Shown here: in pieces, positions 63,260 to 64,000 of the stretch
Position numbering within the stretch: position 1 is the stretch's first letter
Layout: each line of letters starts with the position of its first letter
Assembly (NCBI RefSeq): GCF_000179595.2
Contig: NZ_JH556658.1
Span: forward strand, 895,781 to 959,780
Direction of reading: 5' to 3'
Origin: Acetivibrio cellulolyticus CD2
GTDB lineage: Bacteria; Bacillota; Clostridia; Acetivibrionales; Acetivibrionaceae
Length of the DNA stretch: 64,000 nucleotides
Position numbers and translations under genes: made by a program
Notes under the pieces: model-generated
Databases searched by the model: none
What the model was told of the DNA's origin: nothing
The model's input: the letters and a program-made list of their open reading frames with translations, nothing else

Positions 63260-64000
63260 TTAATATTTAAATATAAATCCACCACTGCTGGCTCCTGCAC
63301 CATGTCCGTGCATCATTACAATATTCCCTCTTTTAAGCCTTCCTGTTTCGATTAATTCATACAGGTTTAATGGACTCATACTTGCAACAGTGTTCCCATA
63401 TTTATGGAAACAACTTATGCTTTTTTCCTTTGGAATATTAAGAGCTTTCAATTGAGCTTCCCATATTACGGTAGACTGATCAGATGTAACAAAAAAGTCT
63501 ATATCATTTAAGGTAAGACCTGCATCCATCAGAAGTTTTTCACAAACTACTTTTGCATGCTCAACAGAGCTTTCCATTATTAGATTTCCATTATCAATTC
63601 TCATATCAAACATATTATAATCGATTTCTTTAATTCCATCTCTTAAAGTGCTTGTACCATAAGGTATATAGGCAATATTATAGAATACTGGATTGGTAAA
63701 AATATAAGAAGATATAAAATGTTTTGTATCTGACCTTCCTAAAAGCATGGCTGTAATTCCGTCTCCATAAAGAAATATGGTCTTGGGATTTGGTTTGTTC
63801 CACCTTTGTATTCCTTTCGAACTAGTTCCTCCACCAATTACCAGAACATATTCATCACCTGAAGCAATACTTCTAACGGCTAGATCCATTGCATGCATAA
63901 ATCCGCTGCAGGCAGACGATATATCAAAAGCTGGAATTCCCACCGTAGTTCCAAGTTCTTTTAAAAGGGCAACAGATAGCGCAGGTATTTGATAATCACC
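63260..64000 (-). CDS. KASIII/FabH-like enzyme, N-terminus beyond window
   Basis: The frame is open to the window edge. About 247 C-terminal residues are seen. The active Cys lies in SSACSGFMHAMDLA, and HKYGNTVASMSPLN holds the conserved GN(T). The position of the usual catalytic His (HQAN) reads FVTSDQST, so that His is missing. KASIII-like proteins lacking it often act as acyltransferases or ester/amide synthases rather than condensing enzymes. GDGITAMLLGRSD and the final HGHGAGASSGGFIFKY are typical. The next gene (AMP ligase) starts 38 bp after its stop. Both likely serve the megasynthase pathway. Confidence 0.85.
   Translation of the reverse strand, partial: GDYQIPALSVALLKELGTTVGIPAFDISSACSGFMHAMDLAVRSIASGDEYVLVIGGGTSSKGIQRWNKPNPKTIFLYGDGITAMLLGRSDTKHFISSYIFTNPVFYNIAYIPYGTSTLRDGIKEIDYNMFDMRIDNGNLIMESSVEHAKVVCEKLLMDAGLTLNDIDFFVTSDQSTVIWEAQLKALNIPKEKSISCFHKYGNTVASMSPLNLYELIETGRLKRGNIVMMHGHGAGASSGGFIFKY

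Overview
The window looks like a chromosomal accessory region of a low-GC, endospore-former-type Firmicute, most likely a clostridial lineage (Ruminiclostridium/Acetivibrio-like). The clues are AT-rich DNA, strong G-rich Shine-Dalgarno sites, TTG and GTG starts, lipobox lipoproteins, LysM and NlpC/P60 wall enzymes, a copper-amine-oxidase-N domain protein and a Gram-positive type VII secretion locus. Species cannot be fixed from the sequence alone.

Region 1 (1-700) holds the 3' end of a decayed Tn3-family transposase with its terminal inverted repeat. It abuts the C-terminal stub of an XRE-type regulator and a terminator.

Region 2 (933-23822, all minus strand) is a type VII secretion (T7SSb-like) locus. 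In transcription order it encodes a copper-amine-oxidase-N surface protein, a very large secreted protein, a CpaE-like membrane-anchored ParA-family protein, the FHA-FtsK/SpoIIIE motor EssC, a LytTR response regulator whose phospho-acceptor Asp is Glu, a possible EspG-like chaperone and a YukD/EsaB ubiquitin-like protein. Two near-identical cassettes of three WXG100 proteins follow. Each cassette has its own promoter and a conserved hairpin, and leads into genes carrying a shared N-terminal export-like domain: a small partner plus a peptidoglycan hydrolase, and a polymorphic-toxin-like protein. No EssB, EssA or EsaA was recognised. A frameshifted IS sits about 28 bp upstream of the first gene.

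Region 3 (23850-37700) is a mosaic island. It holds the IS, decayed copies of the surface-protein gene, fragments of wall hydrolases, several lipoprotein genes that could be immunity proteins, and two further large hydrolases (M23 and NlpC/P60 with LysM and lysozyme-like domains) with the same N-terminal domain as the T7SS cargo. Three promoters (upstream of both WXG100 cassettes and of the 30485-32707 hydrolase) share one architecture: a 10-bp direct repeat with 21-bp periodicity ending 8 bp upstream of -35, then a 17-bp spacer and TATAAT. This is the geometry expected of a LytTR-regulator site, so the local LytTR protein is the obvious candidate regulator.

Region 4 (37757-46996, minus strand) is a Tad/Flp-like pilus or secretion operon: a CpaB-like SAF protein, two degenerate ParA/CpaE-like proteins, the CpaF ATPase, a TadB/TadC-like membrane protein and four single-pass pilin-like proteins. 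No prepilin peptidase was seen.

Region 5 (47573-53245) carries ordinary genes: a polysaccharide-deacetylase-like lipoprotein, a XerC/D-type recombinase, an LtaS/MdoB-like phosphoglycerol transferase, and a chemotaxis receptor with an excellent SigD promoter.

Region 6 (53362-64000, minus strand) is the start of a lipid/polyketide cluster: a KASIII homologue (cut by the window end), an AMP-forming acyl ligase, and a 2737-residue PUFA-synthase-like megasynthase (KS-AT-KS-ACPx3-KR-DH). Its three carrier domains all have Thr in place of the usual phosphopantetheine Ser.
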